Counted from the stretch's first letter, positions 27,201 to 39,969 are shown. The stretch: 64,000 bases of DNA from Tanytarsus gracilentus (GCA_038502055.1 JAXRKN010000033.1:868001-932000), one strand, 5' to 3'. Numbers and translations are program-made. The notes: generated from the sequence alone by a model not told the origin.

Positions 27201-30200
27201 TGTTGTGCGATGTGAACTTGAGCGATTTAAACAATTCATTGAATGTCGCTTGTGGTGAAAGAGAAAGAAAATCCTTTCGCTTGAACTCAAAATTTTCCGA
27301 GCGATTGGCTATGCGGAAAGTTTTTTGATGTTTGATGATGTTGAAATCCATCAGGCAAGGGATGGATATTTATTTTTAAAAATAATTCCAAACTTTATAC
27401 ATTTTGTCACATCTAATCCATTTTCACTCAACAACATCTCGATAATCGAGAAAAATTGAAGCAATTTTTCTGGTAAAAAAATTACCACATAAAAATGTTT
27501 GAGAACATTTCGAGAGGATTTATAAACAAAAAACTTTGGATTAGAGACTTTAACTTAAAATGGACTGAAAACATGAAAAAAAGATTATTGAAGGAAATAT
27601 TTATCAGTTGAGAAGCCACAACAAAGGGAATCGCCCAGGAGACTTGAAAAGGTTCATCTTGTTGATATTAGGACGAAAGTAATAGAGAGAAGAATTCTCT
27701 TGCGAAATAAGACAACGTGCGTGTGTGTATACCAATCCAATTTTCATCACTAGCGTAGGATTCTGTTATGAAATATCACCTCGTTGCCTTATCAGTCACA
27801 TAAATCATCAGCCGTTGTCTCACATCGCTAAATACCATTGCGAAAATGTACGTAAATTTAAGTGTCGAGAATATAAATCAATATCAAGTGGCAATTGAAG
27901 GTAAAAGCTTGCTCTAAGTGAAAGTGAAATTTTTATCATAAAAGCTCTTTTTTGAGCTTTCACTCTCTTTAATCTCTCAGAGAGCTCAAAAAATTGAGAG
28001 AGAAATGTTTCATTGAATAAATCTTCACCACGTGGTCATTCACTCATTTATCGCCATTTAATTAAAATTATTTTCTTCCTCATCTTCTTTAATGACCTGT
28101 GGCAAAGGAAGCTTTTATCCTATCGATAAATATTTTGTGACAAATCGCGGATGAAAAAGAGGATGCTTGAAGTGTGTCTGCGACAAAGAGAAAATCGCAC
28201 GTTTTTGTATTCGACTGTGTAAACAATTGAAGAATTCCAATTAAAGCTTTTGGATAAACAAAAAGAACTTTCAACATCAAGGGCATAATTAGCATAATTA
28301 AGGCTCGGACTGATTTAACTCAAAGGGTGTGCGGATATCGAAAGGTGCTTCATGATGTTTTACAACCTAATGCACAGTGAATAATTAATTTACCTGTTCA
28401 TTGACGCGCTCGAGATTTTAAATCCGAGCTTTTCACCCAAAAAATTAATTATTCAAGGAGCGATAATATTAAAATTATACTTTTTGTGCTATTGCTGAAA
28501 TCATCAATATTAAACACTTTCAATCTCAGATGGTGACAGAAAAAAATTCAAATTTTTTCAATTTGAGGGTTTTATCATAAAACTGGCAAATATTTGCATC
28601 GATTGGGACCACACAATAAAATATAAAATCCAATAACTCGAATCATTTCAAAATAATTTCACGCTTTATTTTTTCTCAAGAACTGGATCATGAAAATGCA
28701 ATTACATCAATTTATCTTCTTACTACGTGAATCGCTCATGTCACACCAAATTAACTTTATGAATTATTACGCGGTAACAAGTTAATTCTCACAATTGTAT
28801 TAAAATTTTTTTGGATCTTTTCCAAATTGCTTCTCATCATCACATTTTTTTCCTTCCTTCGTCATCGCTGTGTTCTTGAAAGGAAACCCATAAAAATACC
28901 GCAAGATGAAAGAAGCACATTAAAAGATACATTTTGATAAATTTGAATGTGATTTTCATCAGAAACGTTTACATTGAAAAATTCCATTGTAATTTTTTAG
29001 TGACATTTTGCATTCGACAAATGCACATTGTCAAGTAAGAATGCACAAAAGAGCAGTTCGAGAGCTTTAAACAAAATTTTACTTTTGTGAACTGGATAAT
29101 AAAAATAAATTTTTAATTGCTCCAGGAAAAAAGCGTTCAAAGTTTTTTTTGTAAATTATGAAAAACATTATAAAGAAATTTCCATAAGCCAAAAAAGTAG
29201 GTCAAATTTTTTTTGTGTGATATAAATTCAGAACGATCCCTCAGTACAAATTCATTTAGTTTTGTTGTTTTTACATCCATTCATAAGAAAACAATTCAAT
29301 TTACCGATTGGATTAATTTGTGTAAAAGCTAAAAGAATTCGTAATTAATTGGAATTACTTAAGCAAACAGGATTGCACCTGTTTTCTGTAAAGTTTAATT
29401 AGTGAACTTATGAATTGAGTTTTTTGTCAAACTTTGTATAAAAAATTTTAGTCACGAGAAAAAATGTATTTGGATTAATGAAAATTTTCAGATTTTTTTT
29501 TGTTCTAAAATTTAATTAATTCTTCTGAAAAACTCTTTTCCTATTTTTAGAATGAGTTTTTTCCTCGTTGAACAAACAAAAACTTGAGAGCATAAACGTG
29601 ATAGTAAATAAAGAGAAAATTTATTTCCCGAGTGCCATCGTCGTTCATCATCATAGAGCGAAAAATTGCACGTAATAAAAAAAGACAAATTTCAGAGTTC
29701 ACATGTGAAAATTTATAATGTTGGATTTAAAACTGCAGATGAGAATTAAAAATGAATTTTAAATTTTGATCAAAATTAACCATAAAAATTTGCATAATTT
29801 TTTCAATTAAAGTGTAGATTCAAAAAAAATTTGTGTAATTTTTTGAACCATCCATGAGAAAAAATTTTGTAATCTATTTTTTTAATTTAATTTGTAAATT
29901 TTTTATTTTCTTCGTGTTTCAGCTTTTTACACGTGGAATTAAGTAAGATGACTTACCAAAGTTAATTATAATTAAATTGTGTTCTTCTATGATGGATTTA
30001 AATTGAAGAAAATTTCATTATTAACTTTGATGCATTAATAAGTCGAAGTGTTAAATTTTCATCTCTTTAAAAATTCAAATTTCATTCACTCAACAATTTT
30101 ACTCAAAACTATTAATTTCTCTTTTCAAATTTTACATCATATCCGTTCGGAAATCTTGAATTTATCGATTTTGTAGCATGCTAAAAATTATGGTTTATTG

Positions 30201-31443
30201 TAAGGCAGTCACGCTTCATGCCAAGTCAATTTGAATCTACCACCTCCTCTTAGCTTTTCTTAATTTTCTAAAGCGAATTTTCAAAGTCACGAAGGAAGTG
30301 AACTTTTCATTCCAAATCGCAAGTGAAAATTTTCCAAGCCTGAAGGAGGTAAGAAGTGCTCTTTCAACTTTTCTTTTGTGCCGTATGACATTACCATATT
30401 TTTAGAGTAAACAAAAAGTTCACACATGGAAAAGTTCAAAGAAGAAGAAAATTCTAGAAGAGGTTTTTGGTGTGTGGAAAATGATAGAATTGATACCATA
30501 AAGTGTGACGTGAAAGATAAAAAAATTAAAGTGAAGAAAATTAATTTTTATAAATTCTAAAAATAAACGAAATTTTCTTAATTGCAAAGAACCCATCTGC
30601 AATAATTTTTATCACTTTTCTCTCGCTTTCTTGACTTAAATTTCGCAAAGTAAATAAAAAGTATTCAAAAAGACAAACAGCAGTGAGTAAATCTCTCATG
30701 TGGGGTTTTTATGAAATGTTAAAATTGATGAAAGCTATTAACTGGCAGCAGGCACAGCAAGAAAGGTTATCACATATAATGACGACTCAACTATGTATTA
30801 CAGTTGCATTAAATAATCATAAAATTTCTCATTTCCAGCCACCGTAAGAAGAGCTTTATCATTATTAACATTCGGTCATTGCTTGAGACATTTCTCATAT
30901 CAAAAATATTAAAGCTTTTCTTCTGATTTTAAATTATGCATAAAATCTTGCTTAAAACTCTCAAAATTAGGAAGTTGTCATTCAGCGAGCTTTAATATTT
31001 TATGAGTACACAACATTCTCATTAATTTCATCGCATATCACTTGAAATGACATTAAAATTTTTATGACTACAATGTCGTACAGCGGCAGACTGATATTGT
31101 GACTCTCCAAACAAATTAACCAAGCGAGTGAAAAACAGAGAAAAATAAATTTCATATACTCGCGTGATATTTCGTAAAAGATTAAGGACGAAGAGCTTGA
31201 TGAAGTGTGCAAGAATGCTCCAAAGTTCATAACAGTCATATTGTGTTTATGTGCGTATATTGTCGTGACTCATGAGAGTATTTTGTCATTTTGTAAACAA
31301 AGTGCAGGGAATAAACACATAATTTGAATAAAATTTTTTTGGAGGGTTGTGGGTTGAGGTTGATTAAATCGTAAATTTTTAAACAAAAATAAAAACATTC
31401 GATATATTTTTAAAATCTTTTTATTTTGCTCTAAAGCGACATG

Positions 31444-31449
31444 TTTATT
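31444..31449 (-). terminator. Candidate PIG-F polyadenylation signal
   Basis: AATAAA on the minus strand, 75 bp after the PIG-F stop codon. Several other A/T-rich hexamers lie nearby, so this is only the best-placed candidate. Confidence 0.45.
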
Positions 31450-31524
31450 GTATTATTTTTAACTTCTAATGACTTTGGAATTTTTTATTTTTTACTGTGC
31501 AAAAATGTTGATTAGAAAAAAAAT

Positions 31525-32332
31525 TTAATGTTGCTTCTTGCCGAGCTTGTGACGAACCATTGTCTCAAATAAAGTGTAGAAAGCAGAGATCAACTGAAAT
31601 GTGATTGCTCCGATGATGTTTGGAATTGGATAGGCCTGCCATGGACGATCCCAATCGAGTGGAAACCTTTTCAAGAAATTTAAATTTTATTAAAATATGC
31701 AGAACACAAAGATGAGTCTTTTGACTCTAAAACTTTAGCAACTACTCACACAATACTGCCGATGAATGCCCCAAATATGACTAGATATGCGTAGCGCTTA
31801 AGAAGCTTCAAATAAGCTTGACTAACCACGTTGACCATCTCAAAGGATTCTGTTAACAAAATCGATATTGTTCCACTGACCCCGACAAAAAGTGACACGG
31901 GAAAGATGGTGAGACTTGTAAGGAGAGCCGATAGTGTAAAGGTTTGGTCATAATGCTCAAGTGCCGGTGCTAAAATAAATTAAATAAAAAATCTTTTATA
32001 AGTGTTTAAAATTGACGTCATTTACCGCCGAGCACGATGCAAATGAAGGCAAAGAAGAACACAGTTAGGATCATTAGACTCGAGAACTTGATGCTCTCCA
32101 TGACCTTATTGCTTCGCTTTCGAATGATTCCTTCCATATTGTTTGTGGTGTCGAGTGTATAAATCTTGTGAATTATCGCCAGTTTCACACATTCAGCGAG
32201 TATAAAGAACAAAACTGTCAACCATAAGCGGTGTGGAGCAAATTGAATGACAAAAGTATAAACCACGATAGCTGCAATGCTGCACATCGAATAGTTTAAT
32301 TTAACACGTTCAATTGTTGAGATCGAGTACAT
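31525..32332 (-). CDS. PIG-F: PIG-F, GPI ethanolamine-phosphate transferase subunit
   Basis: Three exons on the minus strand, 32332-32026, 31969-31750 and 31666-31525, join in phase to 222 residues, close to the usual length of about 219. The protein is hydrophobic throughout, with several membrane segments (for example VVYTFVIQF, MILTVFFFAFICIVLG, LVIFGAFIGSIV). The diagnostic stretch FPLDWDRPWQAYPIPNIIGA near the C-terminus matches the PIG-F family, and the chain ends in the basic KLGKKQH. In the endoplasmic reticulum PIG-F stabilises the transferases PIG-O and PIG-G/GPI7, which add phosphoethanolamine to the second and third mannoses of the GPI anchor. It is divergent from PAN2 and shares its promoter region. 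Confidence 0.93.
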
Positions 32333-32768
32333 TTTGAATGCTTTTGAAGATCTTAAAGCTACTTAAAATTAAAGATTTTGTTGAGAGAAAATTTTCAATG
32401 TTTTTATTGTGCGAATTTACGTACGTAAAAGTTGAAGAAAATTATGGCTAGCAAAAAGGAGAGACGGCTGGTGATTAAAGAGAATATTGAGATATTTTAA
32501 GAGAGAATTGAAAATTTTGAGAGTATCAGAGAGAAATTTTAATTTTTTCTCTCATTTCCAAGTTAAATTTTTTACTCAACCCTGAATTCTCTCATTTCAC
32601 TCGTAATTCACTCTTCTTACCCTATCAGCTGTTTGCTATTTGTACGTTTTATGTGAGCCATAAAAGTTACGTACGTAGACGCTGTTTTCCATTGAAACAT
32701 ATCGATATTTTATTTTTTTATGATTTTACAATAAATACCCACGAAAATTCACCAATTTTGTCTTTATC
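32333..32768. promoter_or_regulatory. Shared divergent promoter of PIG-F and PAN2
   Basis: The 436 bp between the two start codons contain two TACGTACGTA palindromes, at 32418-32427 (extended to 14 bp, 32416-32429) and 32668-32677. They sit 85 bp before the PIG-F ATG and 91 bp before the PAN2 ATG. A DRE core, TATCGATA (32700-32707), lies 61 bp before the PAN2 ATG; in Drosophila this motif binds DREF at housekeeping promoters. No TATA box is obvious. Confidence 0.6.
32700..32707. promoter_or_regulatory. DRE core (TATCGATA)
   Basis: An exact palindromic DRE octamer lies just upstream of PAN2, as expected for a dipteran housekeeping promoter. DREF binding is known from Drosophila and inferred here. 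Confidence 0.55.
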
Positions 32769-35700
32769 ATGAATCAACCATTCAATCCAAGTAAGAACAT
32801 GTGAAGATTTGCATAAAAACTATCATTTTCTTACATAAATATAATTTTTTAGTGTACGAACCATCTTTGTTCAATATCGGCACCAATGAAGCTGAATATC
32901 TTGAAGTCGGTACAATCACGAGCGTTTGTGGAGTCACAACAGTTAAATTTGATACGCACGAAGAATTAACATGGACTGGAAATGTCAATGGCTACGTAAC
33001 GAGTTATTATGGGCCAGAAATGCAAAAATATACCTCATTTCGTGTACATCAGACTGAAATGGTTCATCAGATTGAGACAAATTCTGAGGGAATTTTTGCC
33101 CTTACAAGCACTTCATTGAGACATCAAATAAGACGAGGAATTCCCAAACACACTCATAGATCTAAAAATCTCACCGATGCTCTTTGCATGTTCTCACCAT
33201 CACCGACGAGACTTCTCATCGGTGGACATCAGCAAAATTTGATTGATCTCGATCTCTCAACAATGACTGAACAGGCTGTTGTCGATGCCGGTGACCATGG
33301 ATGCGCTATAATTCGTAAATATGATCGATCAAGATTTCTTTGCTGTGGCGATGTTAATGGATGCATTACCCTTCGTGATCCGCTGACATTAAAGGAGGAA
33401 CAAAGACTAATGACTCATTCTGCTTCGCTTAATGATTTTGATGTGCAAGGAAATTATTTAATTTCATGCGGTTTGAGTGATTTGCATGGAAAATTAACAG
33501 TTGATAGATTTTTGATGGTATACGATATGCGAATGCTGAGACTGGTGTCACCTATTCAAGTCTTGATTGATCCAACTTTACTTCGCTTCCTTCCATCTTT
33601 CGTGTCTCGATTGGCAATCGTTTCACCACTTGGACAGTTGCAACTGGTTGACACAGTTGAGCTCACAGAGCCACGTGTGTGCATGTATCAAATTAATTGC
33701 GCATCTCAGTGCATGTCCTTCGATATCTCATCAAGCAATCAAGCGATGGCATTTGGTGACAATACAGGCCAACTAAGCCTGATTGCAGGAATTTCAACGC
33801 CACAACCACAATTTAATAATTTTTCGAGAGAAACTGAGTTTGCTGATACACCAGAACAGCTTCCATTTGTGTCAGTAACCGACATGAATTTCCCGCTGGC
33901 TTCAATTCTCCTTCCTCAACTTCAAAGTGGAAAAACATGGTTAAGTGATTTGCCTAAAGAAATGTGTCAATACAAGTACCGTCGACCAAAACCAATCGAT
34001 CCTGTTATTCTCAGTAATTTAAAGACCCAAGGTAATCTCAGCTATGCACCCAATCCACGAACAACCAAGAGAAATCAAATCCCATACATTATGGATAACG
34101 ATGCATTGACTGACGATCCGGAAATTACAGCGAATACAAGTGCTGCTACATCTTCATCATCCTCCATAATTCCTAAGCACTTTCAGAAGTTTGAGATTAA
34201 ATATAAAGGCACACTGGAAATTGATTTCTCTGAATTTAATCAAACGGAATTCTCTGGGTTAGAAAATGTGCTACCGAACGCTTATTGCAACCCAATGCTT
34301 CAAGTTCTCTATTTCTTATTTCCTCTGAGAAAATCTCTTCTTAATCACACATGTTCCAAGGAATTTTGCCTCAGTTGTGAGCTTGGATTTCTCTTTTACA
34401 TGTTACAGAATAATAAGAGCAAACAACCATGTCAAGCGAGTAATTTTTTGCGGTCGTTCAGAACAGTTCCTGAAGTCGCTGCCCTTGGTCTTGTGATCAG
34501 CGATAGAAATCAAAATCGGAGCATTAATCTCATTCGATTGATTCAAAATTGGAATCGCTTTATATTGCATCAAGTTCATAATGAACTCCTCGACACTCCG
34601 CAAAAGGATGAAAAAGTTCAAAGAGTTGACATTTCTAAACTTATTACATCGGTAAGTAAGCGATTAGAGGAAGCAACATTGGCTGAAGAGCATCCCGAAG
34701 AAGATAAAGCACAAGCTGAAATTGAGCAAGATAAATATCAATTTTTAGAGGCTGAAAAGAAAGAAGATGGAAGTGAAGAAAATCATGATGAAGTTTTGAC
34801 TGACGTCAGTACACTTTTCGGTATCAAGCAATCAGTCGTTCATCGATGTCTAAAGTGCAATGAAAAGAAGCTTAAAAATAATTTTGTGCTGGTATGCAAT
34901 CTTTTCTATCCGATTAATGCTTCTCACGAGCTTGGAGATTTTTTGAAAGTCCTTAAGGAGTCGCTCAGTGTCGAGAAAACTCTCTCGGCTTGGTGCGATC
35001 CATGTAATCGTTTTAGCCCACACAATCACTGTGCTCGTATCGTTGAACTGCCCAACATGCTCGCCATCAACTGTGGTCTCGATAATGAGAAGGAAATTGA
35101 ATATCTCAAGAAACATCTGAACCAATTGTCTCATGATTTTAATCACAGTCCAATCAGTGAGCCTGAAAATCCCATTAAGAAGCAATGTCGATATGGAGTA
35201 AAATGCACTCGATCCGATTGTCATTTTTCGCACCCACAACGTCGCACTGCAAATAGCAGCGAATCATCGACCAATGGCACGACACAACTGAAATGGTTCC
35301 CAACGTCCTTTAAGATCTCAATTGATTCTGACAGCATTTCAATCGACGAAATTGATCATCAAAAGACAGACGATGATCATAAATCATCTCAAGAATATAG
35401 TCTTCAAGCTGCCGTCTATTGTATTGATAATGGACAGCAACGAAATTTAATTTCCTTCATCCTTAAGGGCGGTCAATGGTACTTGTTCAACGACTTCTGC
35501 ATTAAACGCGTGCAGGAAGACGATGTGCTCTCCGTCGTGCTCGATTGGAAAATTCCCACAGTTTTATTCTATAAAAATAAAAATTACGAGTGGAGTGAGC
35601 ACGATAATGGCAGCTACGAGAGTCCGTTCACATCGAATTTGCTGTTCGAGGAGAAACTCCTTGGAAAAATTGATATTGATTCATCAGACTTTTTACCGCT

Positions 35701-36683
35701 CTCGAGCGATGAAATTCCCAAGAAAGGAGATATTGTTGCAATGGATGCTGAGTTTGTCACGCTCAATCCTGAAGAGTCGGAAATAAGTTCTGATGGTAAA
35801 ATGACAACTTTTAAACCGCGCGTGGCGAGCGTTGCCAGAATCAGTTGCATTCGAGGGTAAAAATTTTTTAATTCGTTTTTAATATTAACTGAAATTTAAA
35901 ATTTAATAGACCAGGAAATGAAAAAGAAGGCACAGCTTTTATCGATGACTACATTTTAACTCAAGAGCAGGTTAGCGATTACCTTACAAAGTTTTCAGGA
36001 ATTAAACCCGGTGACCTGGATGCAAATTTGAGCAGCAAGAGACTGACAACTTTGAAAAGATCTTATCAAAAGCTTCGCTATCTGGCTGATAGGTAAAAAT
36101 ACTCAGAAAAACTAATTTGAATTAATAACAAAATGTTTTCATCCAGCGGCGTGATATTCGTTGGTCATGGATTGAAAAACGATTTCCGAGTAATTAATTT
36201 GCACGTTCCTGTGAAACAAATCATCGATACAGTTTATCTTTTTCACATTCCGCATCATCGAATGATTTCTCTCAAATTTTTGGCGTGGCATTTTCTAGGT
36301 AAATTTTATTGCATTCTACAATTTTTTAACGCCGTTAAATTTTGTGCAAAATGTCGCAACATAAATAAATCTCTGAATGAAATAATTTGCATTGCTAATT
36401 AGCATTTTCTCACTGCTTTGCATATTTTTTCAAACAACAATTTTCCCACTTTCATCATAGCGAGTCTCAATTGAATTATTTACTTTCCTTTTTCCATTCA
36501 TTTATTTTACGCTGTACAGGCATCAACATCCAATCGGAAACTCACGATTCAATTGAAGATGCAAGGACATCGTTACAGCTCTATAAGCACTACTTAAAAC
36601 TGCAAGCGGAAGATCGTGTCAATGCTGCTTTGAATAATTTATATGACATTGGCAAGCAGTTACAGTGGAAAGTACCGGAGTAA
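32769..36683 (+). CDS. PAN2: PAN2, catalytic subunit of the PAN2-PAN3 poly(A) nuclease
   Basis: Five exons, 32769-32790, 32853-35856, 35910-36092, 36147-36298 and 36520-36683, join in phase to 1174 residues. The first exon codes only seven full codons; an ATG inside intron 1 (32801) is in frame with exon 2 but is not the likely start. Domain order: WD40 repeats (about 20-330), a linker with YAPNPRT and RNQIPY that contacts PAN3 in relatives, an inactive ubiquitin-hydrolase-like domain starting near NAYCN (483-487) with two CxxC pairs (CLKC, CDPC), then a DEDDh exonuclease with D972, E974, D1082, H1129 and D1134 all present. The family trims poly(A) tails in the cytoplasm. Unusual: a CCCH zinc finger at 786-801 that human PAN2 lacks as far as I can recall. 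Confidence 0.95.
35186..35233 (+). other. CCCH zinc finger encoded within PAN2
   Basis: Residues 786-801 read CRYGVKCTRSDCHFSH, that is C-x5-C-x4-C-x3-H, followed by a proline and basic residues. It is flanked by low-complexity Ser/Thr/Asn sequence and lies between the CxxC-containing part of the pseudo-hydrolase domain and the region leading to the nuclease. The spacing fits an RNA- or protein-binding CCCH finger. Confidence 0.8.
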
Positions 36684-36765
36684 ATTAAAAAGTTTTTATT
36701 CATCAGAATTTTAGATTGTAACAACTATGTACTTAATTATTTTATGTCAAATATAAAGTATTTCA

Positions 36766-36771
36766 AATAAA
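36766..36771 (+). terminator. PAN2 polyadenylation signal AATAAA
   Basis: A canonical hexamer 82 bp after the PAN2 stop codon, 70 bp before the X-box of the next gene. Confidence 0.65.
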
Positions 36772-36841
36772 AAGTGTATGTACACAAGTACCTGTTGCAT
36801 TGTTTCCATGGAAGAGTCGCCTAAGCATTTTTTTCAGTGTC

Positions 36842-36855
36842 ATCTCCATGACAAC
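36842..36855 (+). promoter_or_regulatory. RFX X-box upstream of IFT88
   Basis: ATCTCCATGACAAC fits the X-box consensus RYYNYYN(1-3)RRNRAC exactly with a two-base spacer, 70 bp before the chosen IFT88 ATG. RFX factors switch on ciliary genes through X-boxes at this distance in worms and flies. The site overlaps an upstream ATG (36849), which supports the downstream start at 36926. Confidence 0.6.
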
Positions 36856-36925
36856 GAAAATGTTCAACAAAAAACTTTCCAGCTTTAATTCATTTGAAAA
36901 TTTTCTTCAAAATTCTTTCAATAAA

Positions 36926-39900
36926 ATGCAAAGCGCGAGAAGAACAATAACGAGCGGAAATCGAGTCCGAGAGGTTGATCTCTACAGTGGCTTCAACAAG
37001 AGTCTCATGACGGTCTACAATGAAGCGAATCAGGACGACGAAGCATATCAAAATGCAATTAAAGTTTCTTCGTATGGAAAACGCAATACGACACCGAAAA
37101 CCAATTGGGTGGGTCAATCTTAAATTGCACATGCAAAATGTTAATTAATAAAACACCAAACCCACACATTCGATTATAAAAAATTCAATCTCACTCACAT
37201 CGAATATCAAACAAAAAAGTAATTGAATTTTTTTTCCAGAATATCGACCGAATGCGAACAGGTGAAGCACCAGGCACAGCTATGGGTCGAGCTCGTCCTT
37301 CAACCGCTGTTCGTGCTGTTGGATTTTCATCTGAATCGATGATGTTTGATCCATTCAATCAGGCCGCGAAAAAAACGGTCGTTCTCGAGAACAAGAAAGA
37401 GGATACGTAAGTATAAAGTTTTACTGACACTCATGTCATGCCTCATTGCATCTCCAACAGACCAGAGCAAAAGTACAAAAATATCGAGAAGAAAATTTTC
37501 CAATTGCTTGAGGATTCAATATTGGCGAGTACCGGTCTGAAACCTGATGTCATTGCTGGCTTGGCGAAGGCCAAAGAAGCATCTTCAATGGACCGCACAT
37601 TATTACGAATGAGAAATCAAAGTGGTTCAAACAATTTTACACACAATTTTGATCTCACCTACTCGGTAAAAATTCTCTCTCTTTAACGTTGTCCGGAGCA
37701 ACGACAAACCAATTTAGTCAAGCATAATATTCAATTTTCCATCAACAGGTTCTCTTCAATTTGGCCAATTTGTATTACAAGAACGAGATGTTCATTGAGG
37801 CATTAAACACCTACACGCTGATGACAAAAAATAAAATGTTTCCCAATGTGAATCGTTTGAAAATCAACATGGGCAACATTTATTTCCAGCTCGGTCTCTT
37901 CTCAAAAGCGATAAAAATGTATCGAATGGCACTCGATCAAGTGCCGGCGAATCAGAAAGAATTGCGTCTCAAGATAACGCACAACATTGGCATACTGTTC
38001 GTTAAGATGGGTCAGTATTCCGATGCGGCAACAAGCTTTGAATTCATAATGGCTGAAAAGGGCGACATAAAGAGTGGAATTCACCTTGTCCTCTGCTATT
38101 ATGCACTTGGCGACACCGAGAAGATGAAGAAGGCATTTCAATATCTTCTCGATGTGCCAATTGACTTTAATGATGAGGAAAAGCTCATTAACTCGAGCAC
38201 CAATCCATCGCATGAGTACATATACAATGCAATTCAAAGTGATGAGCTGCACGGCTATGAACAAAAACTCAGAAATCAAGCACAGCGAAGTGTATTAATT
38301 ACTGTCAATTTGATCTCTTCTGTGATTGAGAATAGCTTCAATGATGGATACACGTGGTGTGTCGAGACAATTAAGTACAGTGGATTCTCCAAATTTGCAA
38401 CCGAACTTGAGATTAACAAGGCATTAATTTTCCTTAAGCTCGACGATGTTAATCAAGCCATTGACGCGTTAAAGTATTTCGAGAAAAAGGACTCGGGTGT
38501 TGCTGTTAACGCTGCGATTAATTTGTCATTCATTTATCTTTTGGTAAGTGAATCATTGTAGCATACTTAAATAAACCACATCAATTAACCTCCACCCACT
38601 CATTCATCAATATCACACTTCATTGATTTTTGTTTCCAATTATCAACAGAAAGGCGAACTGGAGACTGCCGAGAAGTATGCAGAGTCGGCAAGAAAACTC
38701 GACTCTTACAACCCCCATGCTCTAGTCAATAGCGGCGTTTGCGAGATGCTGAAAGAAAAATATGATATTGCAAAGTTTATGTTTAACAACGCTCTCGAAA
38801 TTGACGCTTCGTTATTTGAAGCACTCTACAATATGGGTGAGTTTGCCTTTTACATCATCATACGTGGGTGCAAAAAAGTTTTATGAGTTTATACTTGAAG
38901 GATTCTTATGATAAAAGAGTAATTTTTGGGGTTTAAGCGAAATAAAAGAGAATTAAGGAATTTTTATTTCGCATGTATGCGGGATTTAGTCGGAATGCAT
39001 GCGATTTAAGTCACACTCATTCGCATGTTCCTTAATTAGATTTTCCACGCATTGATTTTTAACTAATTATTTTTAAAATCCACAGGGCTTGTCTACAAAA
39101 AAACCGGCGAGTTCGAGGAGGCCTTGAACTATTTTCACAAGCTGAACGCAAATCTAGGTCATCAACAGCATCCTGACATAATTTTCCAAATTGGCAACGT
39201 CTACGAGTTGATGGGTGACATAAGTGCAGCACTCGAGTGGTACCATCAGCTTCTTGGAATCGCTCAATCGGATGCTGGTGTATTGAAGAAAGTCGGCGAA
39301 CTTTATGAGGCAAAAGGTGAACGTCAACAGGCTTTTCATTATCATCTCGAATCCTATCGACTTTATCCGAGCGATGTCTCGATCGTAAATTGGATTGGAA
39401 GTCACTTCATTGAACTTCAAATAGCGGAAAAGGCCATAAGCTTTTTCGAAAAGGCAGTCCTCAATAATCCGAATGACTCTTATTTCCTTCTTCGTGTCGC
39501 TGGCAGTTATCGAAAAATAAACTCACAAAAGTCCATGCAGATGTTTCAAATGATACACGAAAAGTTCCCGGAAAATGTCGATTGCCTTCGAGCTCTAATT
39601 CATTTGACACATTCGCAAGGAATGAATGAGCAGCACGACGTGTACGTTGACAAGATGGAAAAGTTGGAGAAACAAAAAGAAGTTCGACATCGAATCAATA
39701 GCGCCATTCGTCCGGGTACATCGATAATTTCACGACTGTCTGGAAGTGGAAAATCGAGTGGCGGAAGTCATGGACATGTTGAGCATTCAACTCCGACAAT
39801 GATGGGCAATTATGCAAATTCACCGAATAATGTTAATTCCCCCATCGATTATTCATATTCAGATCCACTCGAGGCCGACATTGGCCAGAAACGACCAATG

Positions 39901-39969
39901 ACTTCTGGTCGACGCATTGTTGAGAGCTATTCGGATGAAGAAATCGACGATGAACTTTTACCAATGTAA
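36926..39969 (+). CDS. nompB: IFT88 / NOMPB, intraflagellar transport IFT-B protein
   Basis: Six exons, 36926-37108, 37240-37406, 37461-37665, 37749-38543, 38650-38836 and 39086-39969, join in phase to 806 residues (human about 824). The N-terminus has the conserved VDLYSGFN motif, followed by a Pro/Arg-rich segment (RPSTAVRAVGF). From about residue 186 (VLFNLANLYYKNEM) tetratricopeptide repeats run to about 690, with strong family stretches such as ALNTYTLMTKNKMFPN, IKMYRMALDQVP and ESYRLYPSDVSIVNWIG. The C-terminus is Ser/Gly-rich and ends in an acidic DEEIDDELLPM as in relatives. The protein belongs to the IFT-B complex that builds cilia; in Drosophila nompB is needed in sensory neurons. 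In-frame ATGs at 36800, 36849 and 36861 are possible alternative starts. Confidence 0.95.

Larger units (their letters stand above)
13357..31524. other. 18-kb noncoding region
   Basis: No gene could be supported here. Short ORFs of 60-100 codons are scattered and low-complexity, without recognisable domains. Noted in passing: a GAT microsatellite near 16261-16278, a CT run near 23597-23608, a TATA-like TATATAAAG near 21184, and one splice-bounded open segment at 15118-15207. I found no tRNA or snRNA. It may be intergenic, or intron of Dop2R or of a gene with distant exons. Confidence 0.5.

Noticed and set aside
32801..32852. PAN2 start at the ATG at 32801
   Set aside because: It lies in a 62-bp GT-AG intron that happens to be open; the ATG at 32769 splices in phase and gives a better N-terminus.
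36800..36925. IFT88 start at 36800, 36849 or 36861
   Set aside because: These add a hydrophobic, non-conserved extension and overlap the X-box; 36926 sits nearer the conserved DLYSGFN, though the point is not settled.
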